A stretch of 64,000 nt of DNA from NCBI RefSeq assembly GCF_004785665.1, contig NZ_SRPJ01000001.1, positions 1 to 64,000 on the forward strand, read 5' to 3'. The stretch is from Staphylococcus pragensis. Its GTDB lineage: Bacteria; Bacillota; Bacilli; Staphylococcales; Staphylococcaceae. The translations under genes were made by a program, and so were the position numbers. The notes beneath the pieces were generated by a model. That model worked only from the letters and a program-made list of their open reading frames with translations, was not told the origin of the DNA and searched no databases. Below are positions 1 to 6,480 of the stretch, one piece after another (positions within the stretch are counted from its first letter, which is position 1; each line of letters begins with the position of its first letter).

Positions 1-141
1 ATTAATAATAAAATCAAACTCATTAAAAGGGTATCTTTTGGTTATAGAAATTATGATAATTTACGTAATCGAATTATTATAACTTCGCGACTATTTGCCT
101 CAACAACAAAAAAAGAGATTAAACAACCTAAGGTTGCTTAA
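1..141 (+). CDS. ISL3-family transposase, C-terminal fragment (cut by window edge)
   Basis: Frame 1 is open from the first base to a TAA at 139-141 and encodes 46 residues. The segment includes KLIKRVSFGYRNYDNLRNRI, which matches the conserved C-terminal end of ISL3-family DDE transposases (pattern NNxIKxIKRxxxGYRNxxNxRxRI). The enzyme moves the element by cut-and-paste. Only the end is visible, so whether the full gene is intact cannot be judged. The gene runs off the window at its 5' side. Confidence 0.75.
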   Translation: MNNKIKLIKRVSFGYRNYDNLRNRIIITSRLFASTTKKEIKQPKVA

Positions 142-145
142 TCTC
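106..145 (-). terminator. terminator-like hairpin at the IS 3' end
   Basis: GAGATTAA (115-122) pairs with TTAATCTC (138-145), and CAACC (124-128) pairs with GGTTG (132-136). On the minus strand the stem is followed by a run of T (complement of 106-114). It would stop transcripts entering the IS from its right flank, and it overlaps the end of the transposase frame. Confidence 0.6.
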
Positions 146-221
146 AATATTAGGACTCATCAGTCCGATTTGACGTAGAGCCTTATAAATGATGTGTTGA
201 TGAGACATACATCAAAATAAC

Positions 222-257
222 AGGGACAAACCTTATTATATCAAGGTTTGTCCCTTT
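222..257. terminator. rho-independent terminator
   Basis: A perfect 13-bp stem (222-234 with 243-255, arms AGGGACAAACCTT and its complement) has an 8-nt loop and a short T run. It lies between the IS end and the toxin gene and isolates the toxin module from readthrough. Confidence 0.7.
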
Positions 258-334
258 CTAAAGCGTTATGATTTATACATATAGACATAATGCCATTTAT
301 CGGAAGTTATCTATAACTCATCTAGTACAGATGA

Positions 335-340
335 TATAAT
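335..340 (+). promoter_or_regulatory. -10 box of the toxin gene
   Basis: A consensus TATAAT lies about 60 bases upstream of the toxin start; transcription would begin near 347. I see no good -35 box at 17 bases, so only the -10 element is claimed. Confidence 0.5.
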
Positions 341-355
341 ATACAGGTCGCCTAT

Positions 356-384
356 CTCTCAGGCGTCAATTTAGACGCAGAGAG
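356..384 (+). promoter_or_regulatory. 5'-UTR hairpin masking the toxin Shine-Dalgarno sequence
   Basis: CTCTC (356-360) pairs with GAGAG (380-384), and GCGTC (363-367) pairs with GACGC (374-378), closed by an AATTTA loop. The 3' arm runs into the AGGAGG ribosome binding site (383-388). Such 5' stems limit translation of Fst-family type I toxin mRNAs, and the arrangement here suggests the same role. Confidence 0.6.
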
Positions 385-399
385 GAGGTGTATAAAGTG

Positions 400-495
400 A
401 TGCTTATTTTCGTTTACATCATAGCGCCAGCCATCAGTGGCTGTGCCATTGCGTTTTTTACTCATTGGCTAAGTAAACGCAATAAAAAAAGGTGA
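400..495 (+). CDS. type I toxin, Fst/PepA1 (SprA1) family, 31 aa
   Basis: This tiny membrane peptide starts MLIFVYIIAPAISGC and ends in a basic tail, SKRNKKR. It closely resembles the S. aureus PepA1 toxin (MLIFVHIIAPVISGC...). It has one transmembrane helix (about residues 2-22), a conserved Pro in the IAPxISG core, and a lysine/arginine-rich C-terminus. Peptides of this family insert into the membrane and kill or arrest the cell unless an antisense RNA blocks translation. A GTG at 397 lies directly before the ATG; the AGGAGG at 383-388 is 8 bases from the GTG and 11 from the ATG, so either may initiate. The antisense RNA gene lies just downstream. Confidence 0.85.
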   Translation: MLIFVYIIAPAISGCAIAFFTHWLSKRNKKR

Positions 496-511
496 CATAT
501 AGCCACACCAA

Positions 512-576
512 CAAAAATCCTCTCACTATTGCGAGTAGTGGGGGGATTGGCGTATAAGTGAATACTTATTTTCGTT
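512..576 (-). ncRNA. antisense RNA antitoxin for the Fst/PepA1-like toxin
   Basis: A minus-strand promoter (TATAAT = complement of 583-588, TTGCAT = complement of 607-612, 18-base spacer) would start an RNA near 576. A GU-containing 13-bp hairpin (516-528 with 536-548) followed by T residues on the minus strand would end it near 512. The RNA of about 65 nt begins with the complement of repeat 552-578, which matches the toxin start region at 390-417. It can therefore pair both with the toxin mRNA 3' end and with its translation start, the layout known for RNAII of par/Fst systems. Ends are inferred. Confidence 0.7.
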
Positions 577-578
577 AC
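552..578. repeat. direct repeat shared with the toxin start region (copy 1 at 390-417)
   Basis: GTATA.AGTGA..CTTATTTTCGTT.AC occurs at 390-417, spanning the toxin start codon, and again here, where it templates the 5' end of the antisense RNA. The copies differ by two single-base gaps and two substitutions. These correspond to the DRa/DRb repeats of Fst-type modules, which let an antisense RNA transcribed downstream pair with the ribosome-binding region of the toxin mRNA. Confidence 0.7.
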
Positions 579-582
579 TTAA

Positions 583-612
583 ATTATAACACTGTTGAGT
601 GAAGAAATGCAA
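583..612 (-). promoter_or_regulatory. promoter of the antisense antitoxin RNA
   Basis: On the minus strand the -10 is a perfect TATAAT, and the -35 TTGCAT lies 18 bases upstream. The -35 is weak, matching only the first three consensus bases. Confidence 0.6.
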
Positions 613-756
613 AAAGCAATTTTTCAATGCAAATTAGAACTTCTTACAGCGCCTGAAAACAGATGATAATAATCTATTTAAAAATGAAATTTTCTAATGG
701 AAGATCACCTATAAAAAAGGAGATAGTGTATAAAAATTAAAAAGGGGTATTAAGCG

Positions 757-873
757 ATGGAAATTTTGATTAAAATGATAGATATAATCGTTGCTATTGT
801 ATCTACTTTTACGGATGAGACTTCGAAATATTTAGCGAAAATAAAAGAAAAATGGGATAAAATTAAACAATAA
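757..873 (+). CDS. 38-residue amphipathic peptide, unknown (PSM- or bacteriocin-like)
   Basis: The ATG follows a good AAAGGGG ribosome binding site at 741-747 (9-base spacing), and the frame ends in TAA. Residues 3-15 are almost entirely Ile, Leu, Met and Val. Residues 20-38 are rich in Lys and Glu/Asp with Tyr25, Leu26, Ile29, Trp33 and Ile36 along one helix face. There is no signal peptide and no cysteine; net charge is about +1. This profile fits leaderless secreted amphipathic peptides (phenol-soluble modulins, leaderless bacteriocins) or a small membrane toxin. I recognise no specific family member. It lies between the toxin-antitoxin module and the DUF523 gene. Confidence 0.5.
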   Translation: MEILIKMIDIIVAIVSTFTDETSKYLAKIKEKWDKIKQ

Positions 874-999
874 GATTGAACTTTTAAGTTTTAAGTTTTT
901 CGTTGGTTATATTGGTATCATTTTTCAGTTATTCTTTTATCATTTTTATCAAGAAAAGAAGAAACTCGTTTCCAAAACCTAAAATCTGGAGGTTAATAA

Positions 1000-1449
1000 A
1001 TGATTTTTATAAGTGCATGTTTAGTCGGCCAAAATGTTAGATATGACGGAGGAAACAAACTCAACAACAATTTAAAAAAACTTGTAGATCAAGGTATTGC
1101 AAAACCAATATGTCCTGAAATTTTAGGAGGACTATCCACTCCAAGAAATCCTGCAGAGATCGTAGGGGGAGATGGTTTTGATGTTTTAGAAAATAAAGCT
1201 AAAATCATTGATAATCAAGGAAACGATGTTACACAAGAATATGTAAATGGAGCAATGAAAGCATTAGATACTTGTCAAAAAATGAACTGTAAAACATTAA
1301 TCCTAAAATCCGATAGCCCAACTTGCAGTTCAGAAAATATTTACACTGGTGAATTTAACGGAAACAAAAAACAAGGGGTAGGAATATTTTCGGCACTACT
1401 AATAAAAAACGGAATACAAGTTTATAACGAAAAAAACTATAATATTTAG
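1000..1449 (+). CDS. DUF523 / TudS-like 2-thiouracil desulfurase family protein
   Basis: The 149-residue length is usual for DUF523. Three cysteines stand in the family's conserved places: C7 (SACLVG), C38 (PICPE) and C109 (SDSPTC). In the characterised member TudS, three cysteines hold a [4Fe-4S] cluster that abstracts sulfur from thiouracil; this protein probably binds a similar cluster in the cytoplasm. The start is set by CTGGAGG seven bases upstream of the ATG. It is a single-gene unit ended by a strong terminator at 1502. The natural substrate in staphylococci is unknown to me, so only the family is secure. Confidence 0.8.
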   Translation: MIFISACLVGQNVRYDGGNKLNNNLKKLVDQGIAKPICPEILGGLSTPRNPAEIVGGDGFDVLENKAKIIDNQGNDVTQEYVNGAMKALDTCQKMNCKTLILKSDSPTCSSENIYTGEFNGNKKQGVGIFSALLIKNGIQVYNEKNYNI

Positions 1450-1501
1450 AGAAAAGAGAAAACGTATTTTTCATATCGAATCAGTATTCAAGTTGATAAT
1501 T

Positions 1502-1541
1502 GCTCTTAATAAGCTAAGTAGACTTATTAAGAGCTCTTTTT
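1502..1541 (+). terminator. rho-independent terminator
   Basis: GCTCTTAATAAG (1502-1513) and CTTATTAAGAGC (1523-1534) form a perfect 12-bp stem followed by TCTTTTT. It ends the DUF523 transcript. Confidence 0.8.
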
Positions 1542-1675
1542 AATTTTGTCTAAATTTCTACGTAACCACTCATAATAAATATAGTTGGTCAGTTGAGAGA
1601 ATACTACCATGTTAAAATGATGATTAGTTATATTTTTCTGACTTTGTAACAGAAACTAATTTGCTTATATAAATG

Positions 1676-1714
1676 TAAAAAACGCTAGAAAGATTCAAGT
1701 ATCTTCCTAGCGTT
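1676..1714 (-). terminator. terminator of the cold-shock gene
   Basis: AACGCTAGAAAGAT (1681-1694) and ATCTTCCTAGCGTT (1701-1714) pair with one mismatch; on the minus strand the stem is followed by a T run (complement of 1676-1682). Confidence 0.75.
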
Positions 1715-1731
1715 CAACTTAAAATTTAATC

Positions 1732-1935
1732 TTATGACATTGCAACTACGTTAGTAGCTTGTTCGCCACGTTGACCTTCAGTAATGTCGAAATCAACTTT
1801 TTGGCCTTCTTCTAAAGTTTTGTAACCTTCACCAGCAATACCGCTGAAGTGTACGAATACGTCACTTCCGTCTTCTCTTTCGATAAAGCCAAAACCTTTT
1901 TCTGCGTTAAACCATTTTACTGTACCGTTATTCAT
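1732..1935 (-). CDS. cspA: cold-shock protein, CspA family
   Basis: A 67-residue single OB-fold protein with RNP1-like KGFGFIE (residues 13-19) and RNP2-like VFVHF (26-30) motifs, which bind single-stranded RNA and DNA. It acts as an RNA chaperone in cold adaptation and general growth. The start at 1933-1935 follows GGAGG (complement of 1944-1948) at normal spacing; an in-frame ATG nine codons upstream overlaps that site and is unlikely. About 150 AT-rich bases upstream probably hold a long structured leader, which is usual for csp genes, but I do not assign a fold. Confidence 0.93.
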   Translation of the reverse strand: MNNGTVKWFNAEKGFGFIEREDGSDVFVHFSGIAGEGYKTLEEGQKVDFDITEGQRGEQATNVVAMS

Positions 1936-2169
1936 ATAGAATACCTCCATGTGCTTTTGCACGAAATATTTGTAACAAATTCATTTATAAAAAAGAGAGT
2001 ATTCTAAACAAACACACTACAATTAAATTCACGAGCTTTTATTACGTAAGGTTAACTATAAAGGTTTACATTTAATAAGTAAAGCTTTTTATTTTTTAGA
2101 TTTTGATAAATTAATATTATTGCTATCATAATACTGTCATAACAGTATATAGTCTCTTAAAAAATTTTT

Positions 2170-3492
2170 TTAAATATTAAATAAATCGTTAAAAGATTCT
2201 ACCATTGTTGGATGTGTATAAATATCATCTCTTAAAACTTGGTAAGAGATATGCTGATCAATTGCTAATTTGATTAAATTAATAATTTCCTCTGATTCTT
2301 TACCATATAATGTAGCGCCTAAAATTTCACTATTCTCTTTATCTATAACGACTTTAAACAAACCACGTGGGTCGTTGTTAATTTTATGACGAGGTACTGT
2401 ATTAATAGCTAATTTATTTTCAATAAAATCATAGCCTTGTGCTTCGGCTTCTTTCGCTGTTAATCCAACGCGAGAGAGTGGAGGATCAATAAAGACAGTA
2501 TACGGAATGACGCCACGATTTTCTGTAGTACGGTCGCGATTACCAAATAATTCAGATTTTAAAATTCTAAAGTCATCTAATGAGATATAAGTAAATTGTA
2601 GACCCCCTTTAACGTCACCAGCTGCGTAGATATTTTCAACTGAAGTTTGAAGATGCGCATTAACTTTAATTTCACCACGTTCTCCAAGTTGAATATCCGT
2701 ATTTTCAAGCGCTAAGTCTGTATTTGGAACACGTCCTGTTGCTAATAAAATTGCATCAGCTTTAAACGTTCCTTTTGAAGTTTCAACAATTGTATGCGAG
2801 CCGTCATTTCTGAAGGCTTGTGTTTCTGCTTCTGTGACAAACGTAATTCCTTTCGCTTCCAAATCTTTTAATGCATATTCCACTACTTCGTTATCTTCAC
2901 GTGGCATGATTTGTTTGCCATACTCCACGACAGTCACGCTTGATCCAAAGTTTGCGAACATCGATGCAAACTCTAAGGCAATATAGCCACCACCAATAAT
3001 CACTAAATCTTTAGGCTGTGTCTCAATATTTAATAAACCGCGCGAATCGTAAATATTTTGTGCGATATCAAGCCCTTTAATCTTAGGAATATTGGATTTT
3101 GCACCAGTGTTAATTATGATTTTATCCGCTGTAAGCGTATGTGCAACAGTACCATCTTCGTTCAATAACTCAACTTCGGTATTTGATTTAAATTGAGCTT
3201 TATAATCTAGAACATCAATATTTGCATCGTTTGCTAAATGAGCGTAGTTCTTTTTATTTAGGGCACTGACCACTTCTTTTTTTCTTGAAAATGCAGGACC
3301 AAAATCTGCACCGTCAATTCCGTCATGCACAAGTACTTTACTAGGTATACAGCCATGATTTATACAAGTACCTCCGTAGTTATTTGATGATTGTTCTACT
3401 AAAGCGACTTGGTGTCCTTGTGATGCTGCGTATTTTGCAAGTGTTTTACCGGCTTTACCGAAACCGATGATTAATAAATTATAATGTGTCAT
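2170..3492 (-). CDS. merA: hypothiocyanous acid reductase MerA (flavin disulfide reductase)
   Basis: A 440-residue class I pyridine nucleotide-disulfide oxidoreductase: N-terminal FAD-binding GFGKAGKT, redox-active pair C43 and C48 in GGTCINHGCIPSK, a second nucleotide motif GGGYIALEFA (NADPH), a third FAD motif ending in AAGDVKGG, and a C-terminal dimerisation domain with HPT near the end. In S. aureus the MerA next to HypR reduces hypochlorous and hypothiocyanous acid stress products, using Cys43. Here the gene begins inside the end of hypR (14-base overlap) with AGGAGG within hypR, so the two are translationally coupled. The adjacent regulator makes HypR-MerA far likelier than mercuric reductase. 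Confidence 0.9.
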   Translation of the reverse strand: MTHYNLLIIGFGKAGKTLAKYAASQGHQVALVEQSSNNYGGTCINHGCIPSKVLVHDGIDGADFGPAFSRKKEVVSALNKKNYAHLANDANIDVLDYKAQFKSNTEVELLNEDGTVAHTLTADKIIINTGAKSNIPKIKGLDIAQNIYDSRGLLNIETQPKDLVIIGGGYIALEFASMFANFGSSVTVVEYGKQIMPREDNEVVEYALKDLEAKGITFVTEAETQAFRNDGSHTIVETSKGTFKADAILLATGRVPNTDLALENTDIQLGERGEIKVNAHLQTSVENIYAAGDVKGGLQFTYISLDDFRILKSELFGNRDRTTENRGVIPYTVFIDPPLSRVGLTAKEAEAQGYDFIENKLAINTVPRHKINNDPRGLFKVVIDKENSEILGATLYGKESEEIINLIKLAIDQHISYQVLRDDIYTHPTMVESFNDLFNI

Positions 3493-3919
3493 TTATTGTT
3501 TCCTCCTGAAGCGTTTCTTTGAGTACGTCATTAATCGTCAAGTTACTATAAAAGTCGAGGGTTAAAGCTATTTCTTGCGCTTTGTAGCGATTCATTGTGT
3601 GTGCAATGTTTCTTGATATTTTACAATGACTCTGCTCGTTACCTGTAAAAATGCGTTGTGCGTTAGCTTTATCTAACACGAAAAGCTGATAAAGTGTAGA
3701 CAACTTGATAGAGGGGGTTCTATCGTTTGCTCGGTAGCCTCCGCCTTTTCCGCGAAGGGTATCTATATAATCATGATGATTCAATATAGTGGTGACGCGA
3801 CGTAGTTGAACTGGATTAAGACAGGTAAGCTGGGCTAGGTCTTGGCTACTGAAATGTTGATCTTTATGTTTAGTTAGAAAAGTTAGAACGTGAACTGCGA
3901 TATTAAATTCTAAATTCAT
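3479..3919 (-). CDS. hypR: Rrf2-family redox-sensing repressor HypR
   Basis: A 146-residue Rrf2 protein with an N-terminal winged helix-turn-helix (about 1-65; RGKGGGYR wing). It carries C33 (LTC-LNP) and C99 (SHCKIS), the same positions as the two cysteines of S. aureus HypR that form an intersubunit disulfide under hypochlorite stress and release the operator. There is no Fe-S cysteine trio as in IscR. It heads the hypR-merA operon and presumably represses itself: a 31-bp palindrome sits just upstream, touching the ribosome-binding region. Function is inferred by orthology. Confidence 0.88.
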   Translation of the reverse strand: MNLEFNIAVHVLTFLTKHKDQHFSSQDLAQLTCLNPVQLRRVTTILNHHDYIDTLRGKGGGYRANDRTPSIKLSTLYQLFVLDKANAQRIFTGNEQSHCKISRNIAHTMNRYKAQEIALTLDFYSNLTINDVLKETLQEETINDTL

Positions 3920-3928
3920 AGTGTACTC

Positions 3929-3959
3929 CTTTAATGTAACTTGATTAGTTACATTAAAG
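3929..3959 (-). promoter_or_regulatory. HypR operator (inverted repeat)
   Basis: CTTTAATGTAAC (3929-3940) and GTTACATTAAAG (3948-3959) are perfect 12-base arms around a 7-base spacer. The core TGTAAC...GTTACA resembles the HypR operator of S. aureus. The gene-proximal arm overlaps the hypR Shine-Dalgarno sequence, so a bound repressor would cover the start of transcription. Confidence 0.75.
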
Positions 3960-4048
3960 TATATTTTTACAAGTTAGTCAAGATGAATGTATTATGGGTA
4001 TTGGGGTAAACTATAAATAGTTAATTGAAAATAAAGGAGCGATAATGA

Positions 4049-4984
4049 ATGGCAAATTTAGTACAATTAGGTAAATCAGATGTAAATGTATTCCCAATCG
4101 CATTAGGTACGAATGCGGTAGGTGGTCACAACTTATATCCGAATTTAGATGAAGAACAAGGCAAGGAAGTTGTACGTAAGGCGATTGATAATGGCATTAC
4201 TTTATTAGATACAGCCTACATTTATGGACCTGAACGTTCTGAAGAATTAGTTGGCCAAGTGGTTCAAGAATATCCTCGTGAGAAAGTTCAAATTGCGACT
4301 AAAGGTTCTCACGTTATTCAAGAAAATGGAGATGTTATACACAACAATGATCCTGAATACTTAAAACAACAAGTTGAGAATAGTTTAAAACGTCTTCAAG
4401 TAGATTATATCGATTTATATTATATTCATTTTCCAGATGAAGATACGCCAAAAGATAAGGCTGTCGCTGCGTTACAAGAATTAAAAGAAGAAGGTAAAAT
4501 TAAAGCGATTGGTGTATCTAACTTCACATTAGATCAACTTAAAGAAGCGAATAAAGATGGATACGTTGATGTTGTGCAATTAGAATATAACTTATTGCAT
4601 CGTGAAAATGAAGAAGTGATGAAATATGCAGCTGAAAATAACATTACATTCGTACCATATTTCCCATTAGCGTCTGGTATCTTGGCAGGTAAATACGATG
4701 AGAATCAAACATTCGATGATCATCGCGCTAGACGTCGTGATTTCCAACCTGAAGTATTCAAAGACAACGTTCGTCGTGTAAAAGAATTAAGTAGTATTGC
4801 TGAAGCACATAACACTTCAATTGCTAATGTCGTATTAGCATTCTATTTAACACGTCCAGCATTAGATGTTGTAATTCCTGGTGCCAAACGTGCTGAACAA
4901 GTTGTAGAGAATATTGAAGCGGCGAATATACAATTAACTGATGAAGAAATTAAAAAAATTGATGAACTTTTCCCTATTGAATAA
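4049..4984 (+). CDS. aldo/keto reductase (IolS/YhdN type)
   Basis: A 311-residue TIM-barrel oxidoreductase using NADPH. The catalytic tetrad is visible as D54 and Y59 (LLDTAYIYG), K85 (IATKG) and H127 (YYIHFPD); the C-terminal cofactor region has PGAKRAEQ. Typical substrates are aldehydes and ketones; the specific one cannot be told. The start follows AAAGGAG at normal spacing and the gene is monocistronic, closed by a terminator at 5021. It is divergent from hypR with about 130 bases between them, so shared redox control is possible but unproven. Confidence 0.85.
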   Translation: MANLVQLGKSDVNVFPIALGTNAVGGHNLYPNLDEEQGKEVVRKAIDNGITLLDTAYIYGPERSEELVGQVVQEYPREKVQIATKGSHVIQENGDVIHNNDPEYLKQQVENSLKRLQVDYIDLYYIHFPDEDTPKDKAVAALQELKEEGKIKAIGVSNFTLDQLKEANKDGYVDVVQLEYNLLHRENEEVMKYAAENNITFVPYFPLASGILAGKYDENQTFDDHRARRRDFQPEVFKDNVRRVKELSSIAEAHNTSIANVVLAFYLTRPALDVVIPGAKRAEQVVENIEAANIQLTDEEIKKIDELFPIE

Positions 4985-5305
4985 TAAAAGATAAAATTTT
5001 AAATGATTTAAAGTAATTTAAGCTCCTACTCCGTTTATAAAGGTGTAGGGGCTTTTCAATATAGATGATTGTAGAGACTGGTTAAATATTTTATAAACTT
5101 ATTACATAAAAATGCAATGACAGGGTACAACAATAGTGTAGAAATATTTAGGGTATTTTAAGTTTTTTTGAAGCGAATAATTAACATTTTTATAGTAAAA
5201 TAAATGAAGTTTAGTGTTTTGATTAAAAATAATTATATTAATTTATATATATTATAGGAATTTGACTAATAAGTTTACGGGTTTATTGAAAGTGAGGAAT
5301 GTTAG
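4985..5305. other. 321-base intergenic stretch with one terminator
   Basis: Apart from the terminator at 5021-5056 the stretch is AT-rich and shows no coding frame, no tRNA-like fold and no strong repeat. A promoter for the flavin reductase gene must lie within it, but no pair of boxes stands out. Confidence 0.5.
5021..5056 (+). terminator. rho-independent terminator
   Basis: AGCTCCTAC (5021-5029) pairs with GTAGGGGCT (5045-5053) including one GU pair, followed by TTT. It ends the aldo/keto reductase transcript. Confidence 0.7.
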
Positions 5306-5842
5306 ATGATAACTGTCTTATTTGGGGGAAGCCGTCCAGAAGGTAATACGGCACAAATTACAAAGTATGCTTTAGAAGGTTTAGATTATAATTGGATAGA
5401 TTTAACGCAATATCAATTCACTCCAGTTAGAGATTTACGTCATGAAAATGAAGATATTAAAACGTATTCAGATGACTATAAAGAAATTATCGATAAAGTT
5501 TTAGAAAGTGATACAGTTATTTTCGCTTCACCAGTTTATTGGTACAGTATTTCAGCCTCATTAAAGGCATTTATCGATAATTGGTCTGAAACACTCATTG
5601 ATCCTAACTACAAAGACTTTAAGGAAAAGATGGCTAAAATAGATTTCCGTCTTATTTTAGTAGGGGGAGATTGTCCTAAGGTTAAAGCTAAACCTTGTAT
5701 TACCCAAATGAAATACACATTGGACTATATTGGTGCTGAGTTAAAAGGATATATCATTGGTACGGCTGAAAGACCAGGGGATATTATGAAAGATGCATTT
5801 GCATTAGAAAGAGCTAAAGAGTGGAATGAAACGTTAGGCTAA
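5306..5842 (+). CDS. NADPH-dependent FMN reductase-like flavoprotein
   Basis: A 178-residue flavodoxin-fold protein. The N-terminal loop GGSRPEGNTAQI binds the FMN phosphate, and PVYWYSISASLKAFIDNW (about 76-93) is the family's flavin-ring segment. Two cysteines (GGDC and KPC, about 116 and 124) lie in the region that in iron-sulfur flavoproteins is variable; only two are present, so a cluster is not supported. It probably reduces flavins or quinones in the cytoplasm. The ATG follows GTGAGGA. It precedes, but is separated by about 125 bases from, the GNAT gene. Confidence 0.8.
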   Translation: MITVLFGGSRPEGNTAQITKYALEGLDYNWIDLTQYQFTPVRDLRHENEDIKTYSDDYKEIIDKVLESDTVIFASPVYWYSISASLKAFIDNWSETLIDPNYKDFKEKMAKIDFRLILVGGDCPKVKAKPCITQMKYTLDYIGAELKGYIIGTAERPGDIMKDAFALERAKEWNETLG

Positions 5843-5967
5843 GTGATAAGAAAGTAGTTTCACGCTCTGAGTTATGGGTCTGAGGTTTACTTACATAGTA
5901 AGCGTTTAACAACAGACTATGATATAATTCGATTATTAATTCCATTGTAAAGTCAGGAGAATCAAGT

Positions 5968-6444
5968 ATGTTTAAAGTCAGAGAAGCGACAGCAAATGAC
6001 GTTGTAGCTATCAGAGATGTTGCTACTAAAGCATGGTATAACACTTATTTAAATATTTACGCTGCATCAACGATTAATGAGTTACTTGCTGCTTCGTATA
6101 ATGAAACACATTTGAAAAAACGTTTAGAAGAACAACTTTTCTTAGTAGCTGAAGAAGAAGAGGAAATCGTAGGGTTTGCTAATTTTATTTATGGTAAAGA
6201 ATTATATTTATCAGCACACTACGTTCACCCAGAATCTCAGCACAAAGGCTATGGTACAAGTTTACTTGAGAAAGGTTTAGAATATTTCCAAGATAAATAT
6301 GATGTGGTTTACCTTGAAGTTGATAATAAAAACGAGGGTGCAATCAAATATTACCAAAATCATGGTTTTGAAATTGTACGTTCTTACCAACCAGAAATGT
6401 ATGGTGAACAATTAGATTTAGCCTTAATGAAGAAAAAATTATAA
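5968..6444 (+). CDS. GNAT-family N-acetyltransferase
   Basis: A 158-residue acetyltransferase. Motif A is seen as VHPESQHKGYGTSLL (about 76-90, QxxGxG acetyl-CoA pyrophosphate loop), followed by motif B LEVDNKNEGAIKYYQNHGF (about 112-130). The substrate cannot be predicted. The start follows CAGGAGA at good spacing. The HD phosphohydrolase gene begins 36 bases downstream without a terminator between, so the two are probably co-transcribed. Confidence 0.85.
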   Translation: MFKVREATANDVVAIRDVATKAWYNTYLNIYAASTINELLAASYNETHLKKRLEEQLFLVAEEEEEIVGFANFIYGKELYLSAHYVHPESQHKGYGTSLLEKGLEYFQDKYDVVYLEVDNKNEGAIKYYQNHGFEIVRSYQPEMYGEQLDLALMKKKL

Positions 6445-6480
6445 AGAAAAGCGTATGTTCTTATGAAAGGGAGGATGACA

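Larger units (their letters stand above)
1..182 (+). mobile_element. right end of an ISL3-family insertion sequence
   Basis: The first 141 bases are an open frame ending a transposase of the ISL3 (IS1181-like) type. They are followed by a short hairpin and a terminus that reads, inward on the minus strand, GGCTCTACGTCAAATCGG, the kind of end expected for ISL3 elements. The element would therefore end at 182. The next eight bases (183-190, TTATAAAT) are the expected position of an 8-bp target duplication. The left end and the second duplication copy lie outside the window, so the boundary is inferred from the terminus alone. Confidence 0.75.

Noticed and set aside
145-175. Minus-strand CTGATGAGTCC resembles the hammerhead ribozyme core.
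   Set aside because: There is no GAAA segment after a second stem; the string is explained by the small palindrome GGACTcatcAGTCC in the IS end.
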